Origin: Daejeonella sp.
GTDB taxonomy: Bacteria > Bacteroidota > Bacteroidia > Sphingobacteriales > Sphingobacteriaceae
NCBI RefSeq assembly: GCF_030684675.1
Contig: NZ_JAUXXZ010000081.1
Location: 1-64,000, forward strand
Reading direction: 5' to 3'
DNA length: 64,000 bases
In this document: one piece after another, positions 1 to 8,550 of the stretch
How positions within the stretch are numbered: the first letter of the stretch is position 1
How the letters are laid out: each line of letters starts with the position of its first letter
The notes under the pieces: model-generated
The model's input: only the letters and a program-made list of their open reading frames with translations
What the model was told of the DNA's origin: nothing
Database searches by the model: none
Program-made: the position numbers and the translations under genes

Positions 1-63
1 CCACCGCTCCTAATACCTCCAAAACCCTCAAACAACAGCCCACATCTCCTTCGTTGCGGGTTG

Positions 64-95
64 CAAAGGTATACATTTCAACCTTACTACACAAT
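64..95 (-). promoter_or_regulatory. Possible promoter reading out of the left edge
   Basis: On the minus strand there is TACCTTTG, an exact fit to the Bacteroidota -7 box TANNTTTG, preceded 20 nt upstream by ATTG (one mismatch to the -33 box TTTG). It would drive a gene beyond the left edge. The last ten bases before the edge on that strand, GGAGCGGTGG, could be the beginning of a tRNA or of anything else; too little is visible to decide. Confidence 0.35.
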
Positions 96-212
96 ACTTA
101 AGACGAATTAAATCGTAGAACGTAGGTAAGTCGCTGGTAACTAAAGACAAAATTATTTAAAGCTGATTCAATACGATCCAATATCAAGTATTCCCGTATT
201 TTTGGATCAATT

Positions 213-1580
213 ATGAGCAGCAAACTTCCACCGGCATTTATCCGGTCTTTAATAGAACACTATAATATAGAAGAGGAAGAGTTTATCTCATCTCATGAAA
301 GCGGTGAACAGCTAACTTCGGTCAGAATAAACCCCTTTAAACCTTCCAATCTGTTTAAATCAGAAGAACAGGTGCTCTGGTGCGAAAATGGAAGGTATTT
401 GAAAGAAAGACCTTCGTTTACCGCTGATCCGCTGTTTCATGCAGGCTGCTATTATGTGCAGGAAGCCTCTTCCATGTTTCTGGAACAGGTACTGAAGCAT
501 ACTGCAGATCTTTCTGAAAACCTCAGAGTGCTCGATCTATGTGCTGCTCCGGGTGGAAAAAGCACACTGATCAGTTCGCTTCTGAATAAAAACAGTTTAC
601 TGCTTGCCAATGAGATCATCAAAACACGGGTACCTGTACTTTGTGATAACCTGAGCAAATGGGGCCCTGAGAATACTTATGTCAGTAATAATGACCCTAA
701 GGACTTTAAACGACTGGAGGGTTATTTCGATGTAATCGTAGCTGATGCACCCTGCTCAGGCTCCGGAATGTTCAGAAAAGATCCGGCAGCAATTAATGAA
801 TGGTCGGAAAGTGCTGTAGACTTATGCAGTCAGCGGCAGCAGCGGATACTGGCTGATGTTTATCCAGCATTAAAACAAAACGGAACGCTGATCTATTCCA
901 CCTGCTCCTATTCAAAACAGGAAAACGAAGAAATATCTGATTGGCTTTGCGAAGAATTTGATCTTTCGCCGATTCAAATCCCAATAAAACCTGAGTGGGG
1001 CATTATTGAAACCCTCTCAGATAAACATAAATGCTTTGGCTACCGTTTTTATCCTCATAAAGTTAAAGGAGAGGGTTTCTTCATTGCTGCCTTCCGTAAA
1101 AACCAGCTAACCGCATCCCCTCATATCAAAAGAGCTAAGGAAAACTCCATCAACCAAAAGAGTGAAGACCTGATCAGAAGATGGCTTAAACACACTGAGG
1201 ATATCAGAATAATTAACCTGAATGATGAATATTTTGCAATCCCGGCTCGTCATGAGGCAGATTTGCAATATTTACAATCCAATCTCTATTTGAAAAAGTC
1301 AGGGGTCAGAATCGGAAAGATAATGGGCAAAGACCTGGTCCCGAATCATGAGCTTGCAATAAGCCTCTTAGCCGGTTCTGTAATTCCAGAACTGAATCTG
1401 ACCCGGGAACAATCAATTGCTTACCTAAAACGAGATGAACTCCGGATTGAGTCAGACATCCGGGGCTGGGCATTGATGTGCTTTCAAGGCCATCCCATGG
1501 GATGGGCAAAGATTCTGGATAATAGATTGAATAATTACTTCCCCAAAGAAATCCGGATTACTAATCCAAATGTGGTTTAG
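213..1580 (+). CDS. RNA cytosine-C5 methyltransferase, NOL1/NOP2/Sun (RsmB/RsmF) type
   Basis: This SAM-dependent methyltransferase makes 5-methylcytosine in rRNA or tRNA. The SAM-binding motif LDLCAAPGGKST lies near residue 110, and both family cysteines are present: DAPCSGSG (Cys181) and YSTCSYS (Cys231, the usual nucleophile). The C-terminal ~150 residues resemble the RsmF C-terminal/PUA-like RNA-binding part, so RsmF is a closer match than RsmB, although the exact RNA target cannot be read from sequence. At 455 aa the length is normal for RsmF-like proteins of Bacteroidota. The gene stands alone; its 3' end converges on the CoA-binding protein gene 22 bp away. Confidence 0.9.
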   Translation: MSSKLPPAFIRSLIEHYNIEEEEFISSHESGEQLTSVRINPFKPSNLFKSEEQVLWCENGRYLKERPSFTADPLFHAGCYYVQEASSMFLEQVLKHTADLSENLRVLDLCAAPGGKSTLISSLLNKNSLLLANEIIKTRVPVLCDNLSKWGPENTYVSNNDPKDFKRLEGYFDVIVADAPCSGSGMFRKDPAAINEWSESAVDLCSQRQQRILADVYPALKQNGTLIYSTCSYSKQENEEISDWLCEEFDLSPIQIPIKPEWGIIETLSDKHKCFGYRFYPHKVKGEGFFIAAFRKNQLTASPHIKRAKENSINQKSEDLIRRWLKHTEDIRIINLNDEYFAIPARHEADLQYLQSNLYLKKSGVRIGKIMGKDLVPNHELAISLLAGSVIPELNLTREQSIAYLKRDELRIESDIRGWALMCFQGHPMGWAKILDNRLNNYFPKEIRITNPNVV

Positions 1581-1602
1581 TTTATAGAAATTAAATCCCT
1601 TA

Positions 1603-1962
1603 TTAGTATTGCCCCGTAGAAAGCAGCACCAAAGTACAAGCCTCTGTACATTCTATCCCATTAGCCTCAGCCAATTCCTCCAGTTCAGGGTTTTCTGTTC
1701 CTGGATTGAAAATAATACGTTTGGGTTTAGACTTTAATATATAATCGTAATACTCAGGCTGGTTCTGCGGACCCAGGTATAATGTTATTGTATCCAGATC
1801 GGCATGAATAAGTTCAGGTTTTTCAATTGCCACGCCGGCAACCTCACCAGCTTTTAAACCTACATTGATAATCGGGTGTCCATTAGCAACCAGCCGCTGT
1901 GCAGCAAGATTTGAATAACGCGAAGGATTGGTGCTTGCTCCAAGTATAAGGGTCTTTTTCAT
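1603..1962 (-). CDS. CoA-binding (YccU-like) Rossmann protein
   Basis: This is a small single-domain protein of 119 aa. It opens with KKTLILGASTNPSRYSN, the glycine-rich nucleotide-binding loop of CoA_binding domain proteins, and ends with a FNPGTENPELEE segment and TEACTLVLLS typical of that family. Members bind CoA, but most, including this one, have no defined cellular role. The length is complete for the family. A 276-bp non-coding stretch with predicted RNA structure lies directly upstream. Confidence 0.8.
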   Translation of the reverse strand: MKKTLILGASTNPSRYSNLAAQRLVANGHPIINVGLKAGEVAGVAIEKPELIHADLDTITLYLGPQNQPEYYDYILKSKPKRIIFNPGTENPELEELAEANGIECTEACTLVLLSTGQY

Positions 1963-2040
1963 TTTAAGGTTGACAAATTATAAGATATAATGCATTCAGC
2001 TTTATTTCATACAATTGAGTTTATTTTGCTCCTTTGTAGA

Positions 2041-2160
2041 ATATTTGGGGTTTAACAGCACAGTCTTGACGGTCTTAAACCCGGCTATAGCGGATACCGG
2101 CCAGTGCTTAAGGCCTGTGGGGTATAAGCGGAAGACGGGACTACCATTTGAAATTGCACA
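2041..2160. other. Structured intergenic segment, possible small RNA or leader
   Basis: The segment between the FAD oxidoreductase stop and the CoA-binding protein start is richer in G+C than its flanks and carries two nested inverted repeats. The first pairs GGGTTTAA (2048-2055) with TTAAACCC (2075-2082). The second pairs ATACC+GGCC (2094-2102) with GGCC (2112-2115) and GGTAT (2121-2125). The 65-aa ORF over it resembles no protein I know. It could be a leader of the minus-strand gene or an independent RNA; I do not recognise an RNA family. Confidence 0.3.
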
Positions 2161-2238
2161 TCAGCACATTTCCAAACATAAAAATCTAATAACACCCAAA
2201 AAAACATCATAAGCCTTATTTATAAACAATAATTCAGC

Positions 2239-3786
2239 TTAATTAATAGCTCGAAACGCTGCATCTGCACAATTCATGCCATCAATTGCAGCCGACACAA
2301 TCCCACCTGCATAACCTGCACCCTCACCACAAGGATATAAACCTGCCAATTGGGGGTGCTGCAATGATTCTTTATTACGGGGTATTCTTACAGGCGATGA
2401 AGTCCTTGATTCAACCCCAACCAGAATTGCCTCATTAGTATAATATCCATTCATTTTCTTCCCAAATAAAGGAAGAGCCTTCTGAAGCCGTTTAAAAATG
2501 AATTCAGGAAGCACAGATCTCATATCAGCACTTTTTGTGCCGGGAATATATGAATTGGAAGGAAGATCAGTTGAGAGTCTGTTATTCACAAAATCAATCA
2601 TCCTTTGCGCCGGAGCTACCAGATTCCCACCACCGGCCTGAAATGCCAGTTTCTCTATTCCTGCCTGAAACTTTAACATACTCAGGGCATCTCCTGAGCT
2701 ACCCGGAACATCTTCCAGATTGATCTGGACAACGGTGCCGGAATTTGCGTATGGATTATTACGCTTGGAAGGTGACCAACCATTTACCACAATCTCATTG
2801 TTATCAGTAGAACAAGGAGCTATTATTCCCCCGGGACACATACAAAAGGAAAATACCCCGCGACCCTCTACCTGTTCAACCAAACTGTAATAGGATGGTG
2901 GCAGATACGGCCCACGATCGCTGCAATGATACTGGGCCTGATCAATGACCTCTTGTGGGTGCTCTATCCTGACTCCCAGGGCAAAGGCTTTCGCTTCCAT
3001 TAGTACCTGATGCTTGTCAAGGAGGCAATATATATCTCTTGCTGAGTGACCGGTAGCTAATATTACATGATTTGATTCAAACTTATTATCACCTACCAAA
3101 ACTCCCTTCAATTTCCTGGCCCTTAGAATAAGATCAGTAATCCGGCATTCAAAATGAATCTCCCCGCCGGCATTTAATATGCTGTCGCGCATGGATGTAA
3201 TTATTCCGGGTAATTTATTGGTACCGATATGCGGACGGGCATCAATTAAAATATCTTCTGTTGCGCCATGAGCAACAAATGTCTTTAAAACATAGTTTAC
3301 ATCTCCGCGCTTATTGGATCGGGTATAGAGTTTACCGTCAGAATAGGTTCCTGCGCCACCTTCCCCAAAACAATAATTGGAATCCGGATCAATACGACCC
3401 TCCCTGTTGATTAAAGCCAGATCCCTTCTCCTTAATTTCACATCCTTACCACGCTCCAAAATAATCGGTTTAAGTCCGAGTTCAATGCAACGTATTGCAG
3501 CAAATAAGCCAGCCGGACCGGCCCCAATGATTAAAACCGGCCTTTTGTCGCTGACATTTTGATATTTAACGGTAAAAATTTCAGGTTCAGGCAACTCGTC
3601 GATAAAAACATTAACCTTGAGCCTGAAAACAACTTTCCGGCTTCGGGCATCAATTGAACGTTTTAAAATTTGGACTGTAACACTACTTTTATAGTTGATA
3701 TTCAACAACTTACGAGCCAAGTCTCTGATAAAGTCTTCATCATTTGAATGTTCCGGAGGAAGAACTAATTCAATCTCTTTGATCAT
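2239..3786 (-). CDS. FAD-dependent oxidoreductase (COG2509 family)
   Basis: This is a 515-aa flavoprotein of unassigned substrate. An N-terminal ~85-residue domain precedes the dinucleotide-binding motif VLIIGAGPAGLFAAIR, followed by the family signature FGEGGAGTYSDGKLYTR and a C-terminal FAD closure PCGEGAGYAGGIVSAAIDG. These features mark the uncharacterised dehydrogenase family often annotated simply as FAD-dependent protein. It is likely cytoplasmic, since no signal peptide is visible. It is divergent from the lemA-like operon, and the short shared intergenic region holds a promoter-like sequence and a palindrome. Confidence 0.85.
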   Translation of the reverse strand: MIKEIELVLPPEHSNDEDFIRDLARKLLNINYKSSVTVQILKRSIDARSRKVVFRLKVNVFIDELPEPEIFTVKYQNVSDKRPVLIIGAGPAGLFAAIRCIELGLKPIILERGKDVKLRRRDLALINREGRIDPDSNYCFGEGGAGTYSDGKLYTRSNKRGDVNYVLKTFVAHGATEDILIDARPHIGTNKLPGIITSMRDSILNAGGEIHFECRITDLILRARKLKGVLVGDNKFESNHVILATGHSARDIYCLLDKHQVLMEAKAFALGVRIEHPQEVIDQAQYHCSDRGPYLPPSYYSLVEQVEGRGVFSFCMCPGGIIAPCSTDNNEIVVNGWSPSKRNNPYANSGTVVQINLEDVPGSSGDALSMLKFQAGIEKLAFQAGGGNLVAPAQRMIDFVNNRLSTDLPSNSYIPGTKSADMRSVLPEFIFKRLQKALPLFGKKMNGYYTNEAILVGVESRTSSPVRIPRNKESLQHPQLAGLYPCGEGAGYAGGIVSAAIDGMNCADAAFRAIN

Positions 3787-3818
3787 AATTTTTGCCGGGT
3801 ATTATCCCGGATGTGTAA

Positions 3819-3851
3819 CAAAGGTATGAAATTTGATTCCTATACTGTAAA
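3819..3851 (-). promoter_or_regulatory. Predicted promoter of the FAD oxidoreductase gene
   Basis: The minus strand reads TACCTTTG (3819-3826), an exact Bacteroidota -7 box, with TTTA about 21 nt upstream as a weak -33 box. The start codon lies 33 bp downstream. The -33 element falls inside the palindrome at 3843-3867, so a bound regulator there could block this promoter. Confidence 0.45.
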
Positions 3852-3867
3852 TTTATAGATTACAGTA
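3843..3867. promoter_or_regulatory. Palindromic operator-like site between divergent genes
   Basis: TACTGTAA and TTACAGTA form perfect 8-bp arms separated by 9 nt. The site lies between the divergent FAD oxidoreductase and lemA-like genes, 17 bp before the lemA-like start codon. No regulator gene is adjacent, so the binding protein is unknown. Confidence 0.4.
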
Positions 3868-3883
3868 AAAGCAAAAATCAATT

Positions 3884-4462
3884 ATGAAAAGAATAGTATT
3901 GAATATCGTTGCATTTTTCGCAGTGCTTTCATTAAGTTCATGCGGATACAATAGTATGGTGAAGCTCGATGAGCAGGTAACCTCCCAATGGGCTCAGGTT
4001 GAAAATGTGTATCAACGTAGGGTAGATCTTATTCCTAATCTGGTGGCTTCTGTTAAAGGGGCAGCAAATTTTGAGAAAGAGACCTTAACTCAGGTTATTG
4101 AGGCGCGCGCCAAAGCAACTTCGATAAATGTTGATCCGACAAAATTAACCCCTGAATCAATTGCACAATTTCAGGCAGCTCAGGGACAATTAAGTCAATC
4201 GCTGGGAAGATTACTCGCGACAGTAGAAGCCTATCCTGAATTGAAAGCAAACCAGAATTTCCTGGAACTTCAGGCACAACTTGAAGGAACAGAAAACCGT
4301 ATCACTGTTGAACGCCAAAAGTTTAATACAGTGACACAGGAGTACAATTCTACAATCAGAACTTTCCCGAATAACCTGACAGCAGGTATGTTTGGTTTCA
4401 AGGCTAAAGGATACTTCCAGGCAGAAGCCGGTGCAAATAAAGCACCAAAGGTTGAATTCTAA
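3884..4462 (+). CDS. LemA family lipoprotein
   Basis: This 192-aa protein has an N-terminal hydrophobic segment ending in the lipobox SLSSCGYN, so it is probably a lipoprotein. It carries the LemA core with the family signature YQRRVDLIPNLVASVKGAANFE and the C-terminal NRITVERQKFN...TFPNN. LemA proteins are membrane-anchored helical proteins whose biochemical function is not established. They are frequently encoded with TPM-domain proteins, exactly as here, which suggests a shared envelope or redox-related role. A strong hairpin follows the stop codon before the next gene. Confidence 0.9.
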   Translation: MKRIVLNIVAFFAVLSLSSCGYNSMVKLDEQVTSQWAQVENVYQRRVDLIPNLVASVKGAANFEKETLTQVIEARAKATSINVDPTKLTPESIAQFQAAQGQLSQSLGRLLATVEAYPELKANQNFLELQAQLEGTENRITVERQKFNTVTQEYNSTIRTFPNNLTAGMFGFKAKGYFQAEAGANKAPKVEF

Positions 4463-4491
4463 AATGCCTTTTGCATTTATATTTTTAACTG

Positions 4492-4516
4492 ATCGCCGGA
4501 ATTTATTTCCGGCGAT
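4492..4516 (+). terminator. Hairpin after lemA-like gene
   Basis: The perfect 10-bp stem ATCGCCGGAA/TTCCGGCGAT with a 5-nt loop is followed only by TTAAATT, not a real T-tract. It may be a partial terminator or an mRNA-stabilising hairpin that lowers expression of the two downstream TPM genes. Confidence 0.5.
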
Positions 4517-4529
4517 TTAAATTAAGGCC

Positions 4530-4964
4530 ATGTCTATTTTTAGTGAAAAAGAACAACAGCTTATCAGCGAAGCAGTTGAATCAGCAGAGCGCTATACATC
4601 AGGTGAAATCCGCATTTGTGTTGAAAAAACCTGTAGTGAACCGGTTTTGGATCGTGCTGCAAACTATTTCCATAAACTTGGAATGGATAAGACGGCTCAA
4701 AGAAATGGTGTGCTGATTTATATTGCCACCAATGACCATCAATTCGCAATTATTGGGGATGCCGGAATAAACAAGCAGGTACCTCATGATTTCTGGGACA
4801 GTACGAAAGAAGCTATGTTGAGCCATTTTAAGAATGGAGAGCTCGCTTCAGGTATTATTACAGGAGTAAGGCTGGCCGGCAAACAACTTCAAACCTATTT
4901 CCCATACGTAGATGGCGATGTTAATGAATTACCAAATGAGATCTCCTACGGGGATGGTAAATAA
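4530..4964 (+). CDS. TPM-domain protein, cytoplasmic form
   Basis: This 144-aa protein consists essentially of one TPM_phosphatase domain (YgcG-like): the GEIRICVEKT strand near residue 30, then NGVLIYIATNDHQFAIIGDAGIN. No signal peptide or membrane segment is visible, unlike the next gene. TPM domains in plant and bacterial proteins have been linked to acid phosphatase-like or photosystem-maintenance roles, but bacterial functions are unproven. It forms an operon with the LemA-like and secreted TPM proteins (30-bp gap to the latter). Confidence 0.85.
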   Translation: MSIFSEKEQQLISEAVESAERYTSGEIRICVEKTCSEPVLDRAANYFHKLGMDKTAQRNGVLIYIATNDHQFAIIGDAGINKQVPHDFWDSTKEAMLSHFKNGELASGIITGVRLAGKQLQTYFPYVDGDVNELPNEISYGDGK

Positions 4965-4994
4965 TGGTATTGAAAAAATATAAGCAAGCTTCAG

Positions 4995-5789
4995 ATGAAA
5001 TTTAAATATATATTCCCAACAATTGTCCTGGTTTTACTAAGCCTGGTACTTCCGGCACAAACTTTTCCGGAAAAACCTAATCGGCTGGTAAACGACTATA
5101 CTCAAACTCTCTCCGCTGATCAGATCAATCAGCTTGAGCAAAAACTGGTCGCATTCGACGATTCAACCTCAACACAGGTCTCTGTTGTTCTGATTAAATC
5201 GCTTGAAGGGTATGATGTAGCAGACTATGGAGTACGGCTTGCAGAAAGCTGGGGAATAGGTGGGGCAAAAAATAATAATGGAGTTTTGCTATTGGTATCA
5301 CTTGGCGACAGGAAGGTAACCATACAAACCGGTTATGGTGTTGAAGGAGCTTTACCTGATGCAATTACCAAAAGGATTATCACTAGAGAAATTACTCCTA
5401 ATTTTAAAGCGGGAGATTACTTTGCTGGTCTGGATCAGGGTACAAACGCTATCATTTCTTACACTAAAGGTGAATATAAAAACGATGCCCCGAAAGATCG
5501 TGTAAAAAAGAAAAGTTCCGGGATTGTTTTTGTGATCATCATAGTCATTATTATTCTCATCGCTATTAAGAAAGGTGGCGGTGGCGGAAGTGAAGTTATT
5601 GGTGGCCGCGGAAGCGCAAGTCCGTTCTGGTGGCTATTGATGGGCTCACAATTAGGCAGAGGAAGCGGTGGAGGTGGTTTTGGAGGATTCTCAGGCGGTG
5701 GTGGCGGATTTGGTGGGGGCGGTGGAGGAGGCTTTGGCGGATTCGGTGGGGGAAGCTTCGGTGGGGGCGGATCAAGTGGAAGCTGGTAA
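4995..5789 (+). CDS. TPM-domain protein with membrane anchor and glycine-rich tail (YgcG-like)
   Basis: The protein has a signal peptide (residues 1-21, ending near LPAQTFPEKP), a TPM domain with VNDYTQTLS and NNNGVLLLVSLGDRKVTIQTGYGVEGALPD, and a single transmembrane helix near residue 178 (GIVFVIIIVIIILIAI). The C-terminal tail is very glycine-rich and ends in SFGGGGSSGSW, the tail seen across this family. The domain should face the periplasm, with the tail on the other side of the membrane. It is the third gene of the LemA-TPM-TPM operon. Confidence 0.88.
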   Translation: MKFKYIFPTIVLVLLSLVLPAQTFPEKPNRLVNDYTQTLSADQINQLEQKLVAFDDSTSTQVSVVLIKSLEGYDVADYGVRLAESWGIGGAKNNNGVLLLVSLGDRKVTIQTGYGVEGALPDAITKRIITREITPNFKAGDYFAGLDQGTNAIISYTKGEYKNDAPKDRVKKKSSGIVFVIIIVIIILIAIKKGGGGGSEVIGGRGSASPFWWLLMGSQLGRGSGGGGFGGFSGGGGGFGGGGGGGFGGFGGGSFGGGGSSGSW

Positions 5790-5794
5790 CGGAG

Positions 5795-5815
5795 AGCATA
5801 AAGCTAAGAGCTAAA
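5795..5815. repeat. Short heptad repeat (AGCTAAA-like), 3 units
   Basis: Three successive 7-mers, AGCATAA AGCTAAG AGCTAAA, begin 6 bp after the TPM gene stop. They are the reverse complement of units in the longer heptad array at 33564-33633 (TTTAGCT, TTATGCT), which suggests one dispersed repeat family. Confidence 0.6.
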
Positions 5816-5842
5816 TCAATAAAATTTGAAAATTGTTTAAAC

Positions 5843-6394
5843 ATGAGTCATCTTAATTGGGAGAAGATCTCAACTAAATATATCATCCAAAAAAATTGGG
5901 CAACCCTGCGGGTAGATACCTGCAGGATGCCTGATGGTACTATTATCCCTGATTACTACGTACTAGAGTATCCCAATTGGGTCAATGCAGTTGCCCTGAC
6001 AGAAGACAATCAGGTTATTCTGTTGCGGCAATACCGACATGCAGCCGAAGAGGTGGTCCTTGAACTTCCGGGTGGTTGCATGGAGGAAAATGAAAGCCCT
6101 GAACATGCTCTGAGAAGAGAGTTGCTTGAAGAAACGGGTTATGAATTTGATGAAGTCGAATTCCTTTCTGAACTCTACGCTAATCCGGCAACAGCAAAAA
6201 ATAAAACCTTTTGTTTTATTGCCAGAGGAGGCAAACGGATTGCTGAACAAAAACTGGACAAAGGAGAAGAAATTGATATTGAGCTAGTAAGCCCTGAGAA
6301 ATTAAAAGAACTGGTTTTAAACAATGTCTTTGGACAGGCATTGCATACCAGCGGAATTTTCTATGCCCTTTTTAAACTCGGATTAATATCCTAA
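5843..6394 (+). CDS. NUDIX hydrolase (ADP-ribose pyrophosphatase-like)
   Basis: The protein has 183 aa. The ORF track begins at 5630, inside the glycine-rich TPM gene in another frame; the ATG at 5843 gives MSHLNWEKIS and a normal family length, so I chose it. A complete Nudix box is present, GCMEENESPEHALRRELLEE followed by TGY, matching GX5EX7REUXEEXGU. The substrate is a nucleoside diphosphate linked to another moiety, with ADP-ribose the commonest for this subfamily (inference). Its stop codon shares four bases (CTAA) with the stop of the convergent PQQ dehydrogenase gene. Confidence 0.87.
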   Translation: MSHLNWEKISTKYIIQKNWATLRVDTCRMPDGTIIPDYYVLEYPNWVNAVALTEDNQVILLRQYRHAAEEVVLELPGGCMEENESPEHALRRELLEETGYEFDEVEFLSELYANPATAKNKTFCFIARGGKRIAEQKLDKGEEIDIELVSPEKLKELVLNNVFGQALHTSGIFYALFKLGLIS

Positions 6395-8550
6395 TCAGGT
6401 AAGGCAAAGGCCACGTAGCTATCACCCGATTTTACCCCGAGTTTTCCTCCACCACAGGCAATCACCAGAAATTGTTTTCCATTGATCATATAAGTCGCGG
6501 GGCTTGCAAAGCTGGCTGCAGGCAGTTTCGACTCCCAAACCATTTTTCCTGAATTCTTATCAAATGCCCTGATCTTTTCATCAGGAGTTGCTGCAATAAA
6601 TACAAGACCTCCCCTGGTAACTACCGGTCCGCCATAATTTCGTGAACCAGTTATACCTAATCCTCTTTTGATCAATTCTGCATATTCACCCAATGGCACT
6701 TTCCAGAGCAGTTTTCCGCTGTTCAGGTCCACAGCATTCAGTGTGCCCCAGGGTGGTTTGATGCCGGGATAGTCATCCTTATCTACAAATCGGTCGTAGC
6801 CTTTCATGATGTAAGGAATCTGACTCTTCCTGTTTATCTTAGTCACTGCGACGGCATTTTTTTGTTTGGAAATATCTTCAGTCCCACTTAAGTATGCAGC
6901 CAGATTTTTCCGATCCGATTCAGGTATATGCTTAAATGAAGGCATTCTATTCCGGCCCTGCTGAATTATCTGACTAATCTGCAGCACATTATACTTCTTA
7001 TTTAGATTCTCTAAGGTAGGATATTCAATACCACTACCCTTCAGTTCAACACCGTGGCAGTTGATGCAATATTTATTATAAACTGCTCTGCCGGGAGTAA
7101 TTCCAGTTCCTTCAGTTTGAGGAGCGTCAAGCATTACCTGTGTTGAAGGAACTTCATTGCTATTGACATATAGAATCTTCGTTTCCATGTCAACGGCAGC
7201 GCCTCCCCATTCACCACCCCCACCAAAATCAGGAAACATCCAGTTACCCTCCTTGCTTGGCGGACTAAACTGGGTTCTGTTTTTGATCTGAACATATCTT
7301 TCAATTAATTCCTTATGTGTTTCAGGGCTGAGATCACTCACATCTTCAGGTCCGAATTTCTGTCTTGAAAAAGACTCCGGCAGGCTTGGAATTGGCTGAG
7401 TCGGCCATGGTTTTTCTCCGGGCAGTGCTTCCTGGGGTACAGGGACTTCAGGTATCGGAAAAAGAGGCTTACCGTTAGTTCGGTCAAGCAAATAGACATA
7501 ACCTTGTTTGGTAATCTGCGCAAGGGCATCAATTTTCTTGCCTTTATGATCCACAGTAACTAAATTGGGAGCCGCGGGAAGATCACGATCCCAAAGATCA
7601 TGATGTACAACCTGATAATGCCAGATGTACTTTCCTGTAGCAGCGTCCAGCGCAATGATGCTATTGGCAAAAAGATTGGAGCCTTTACGGGTTCCCCCGT
7701 AAAAGTCGGGAGAGGCTGTACCGGTTGGGACATAAACCACTCCACGTTCTTCATCAAGTGACATACCGGTCCAGTTATTGGCACCTCCTATATTTTTCCA
7801 GGCATCCTTATCTTCCCAGCTATCATATCCAAATTCACCGGGTTGGGGAATGGTATGAAAAATCCATTTACGTTTTCCTGTTCTAACATCAAAGGCTCTG
7901 ACATGTCCTGGCAAAGCGTCTGCATCTTCCGAAAGACTCATTCCCACAATGACCAGATCCTTAAAAATTACTCCCGGAGTTTTTAGAATCAGAGAGCCAT
8001 CCTGTGATTCGGGAATATCAAGCCCCTCTTTCAATTCAATCGATCCATTCGTACCAAACTCTTTAACAGGACTTCCATCGGCAGCATTCACCGCATAGAG
8101 TCTTGAGGCAGCACCATAAAAAATCCGTTTATCTTTGCCTTTTTCATCTTCCCAATACATCAGTCCGCGGTTTATTCCAAATCCAATTTTCTCAGATAAG
8201 TTTGTATTGGGGTCAAAAACCCATTTTTGTTTGCCTGTAGCCGGATCCAGAGCAAAAAGCTTCAACTTTGAACTTGTAACATATAAAGTCCCATCGATTA
8301 CAATTGGATTGCACTGCATCTCACTTCGGTTAGCCGTGTCTTTATCACCTGTATTAAAAACCCAGGCTTCTTTTAACTGTGCAACATTCTCCAAATTGAT
8401 CTGATCAATGGAGGAATAGCGGTTGGCATCTTTGGTCCCGCCGTAACTGGCCCAGGTGGAATAGTCATTATAACCTGAATCAGTGCAGGAATTTAATGCC
8501 AGACCAGTGAGAATTAATAGAACAAAGGATTTTGATTGGATTGCTTTCAC
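6391..8550 (-). CDS. PQQ-dependent dehydrogenase with cytochrome c domain, lipoprotein
   Basis: This 719-aa quinoprotein has an N-terminal lipobox LALNSCTD, so it is exported and lipid-anchored. Repeated propeller-blade motifs include GKQKWVFDP, GKRKWIFHT, GKYIWHYQ and GKLLWKVPLG. Between the blades sits a haem c site CINCH at Cys495. This is the architecture of membrane-bound or periplasmic quinoprotein glucose/alcohol dehydrogenases with a c-type haem relay. It would oxidise a sugar or alcohol in the periplasm and pass electrons to the respiratory chain; the exact substrate is not readable. No PQQ biosynthesis genes are in the window. Confidence 0.87.
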   Translation of the reverse strand: MKAIQSKSFVLLILTGLALNSCTDSGYNDYSTWASYGGTKDANRYSSIDQINLENVAQLKEAWVFNTGDKDTANRSEMQCNPIVIDGTLYVTSSKLKLFALDPATGKQKWVFDPNTNLSEKIGFGINRGLMYWEDEKGKDKRIFYGAASRLYAVNAADGSPVKEFGTNGSIELKEGLDIPESQDGSLILKTPGVIFKDLVIVGMSLSEDADALPGHVRAFDVRTGKRKWIFHTIPQPGEFGYDSWEDKDAWKNIGGANNWTGMSLDEERGVVYVPTGTASPDFYGGTRKGSNLFANSIIALDAATGKYIWHYQVVHHDLWDRDLPAAPNLVTVDHKGKKIDALAQITKQGYVYLLDRTNGKPLFPIPEVPVPQEALPGEKPWPTQPIPSLPESFSRQKFGPEDVSDLSPETHKELIERYVQIKNRTQFSPPSKEGNWMFPDFGGGGEWGGAAVDMETKILYVNSNEVPSTQVMLDAPQTEGTGITPGRAVYNKYCINCHGVELKGSGIEYPTLENLNKKYNVLQISQIIQQGRNRMPSFKHIPESDRKNLAAYLSGTEDISKQKNAVAVTKINRKSQIPYIMKGYDRFVDKDDYPGIKPPWGTLNAVDLNSGKLLWKVPLGEYAELIKRGLGITGSRNYGGPVVTRGGLVFIAATPDEKIRAFDKNSGKMVWESKLPAASFASPATYMINGKQFLVIACGGGKLGVKSGDSYVAFALPD

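Noticed and set aside
1-10. Start of a tRNA leaving the left edge (minus strand GGAGCGGTGG)
   Set aside because: Only ten bases are visible, too few to tell from chance despite the promoter-like sequence upstream.
2015-2212. 65-aa plus-strand ORF in the gap before the CoA-binding protein gene
   Set aside because: No recognisable domain and no good start context; it covers hairpin-forming sequence and is more likely a chance ORF over an RNA element.
5630-5842. N-terminal extension of the NUDIX ORF in the track
   Set aside because: It is the glycine-rich tail of the TPM gene read in another frame, giving an Arg/Trp-rich sequence unlike any NUDIX protein; the ATG at 5843 fits the family.
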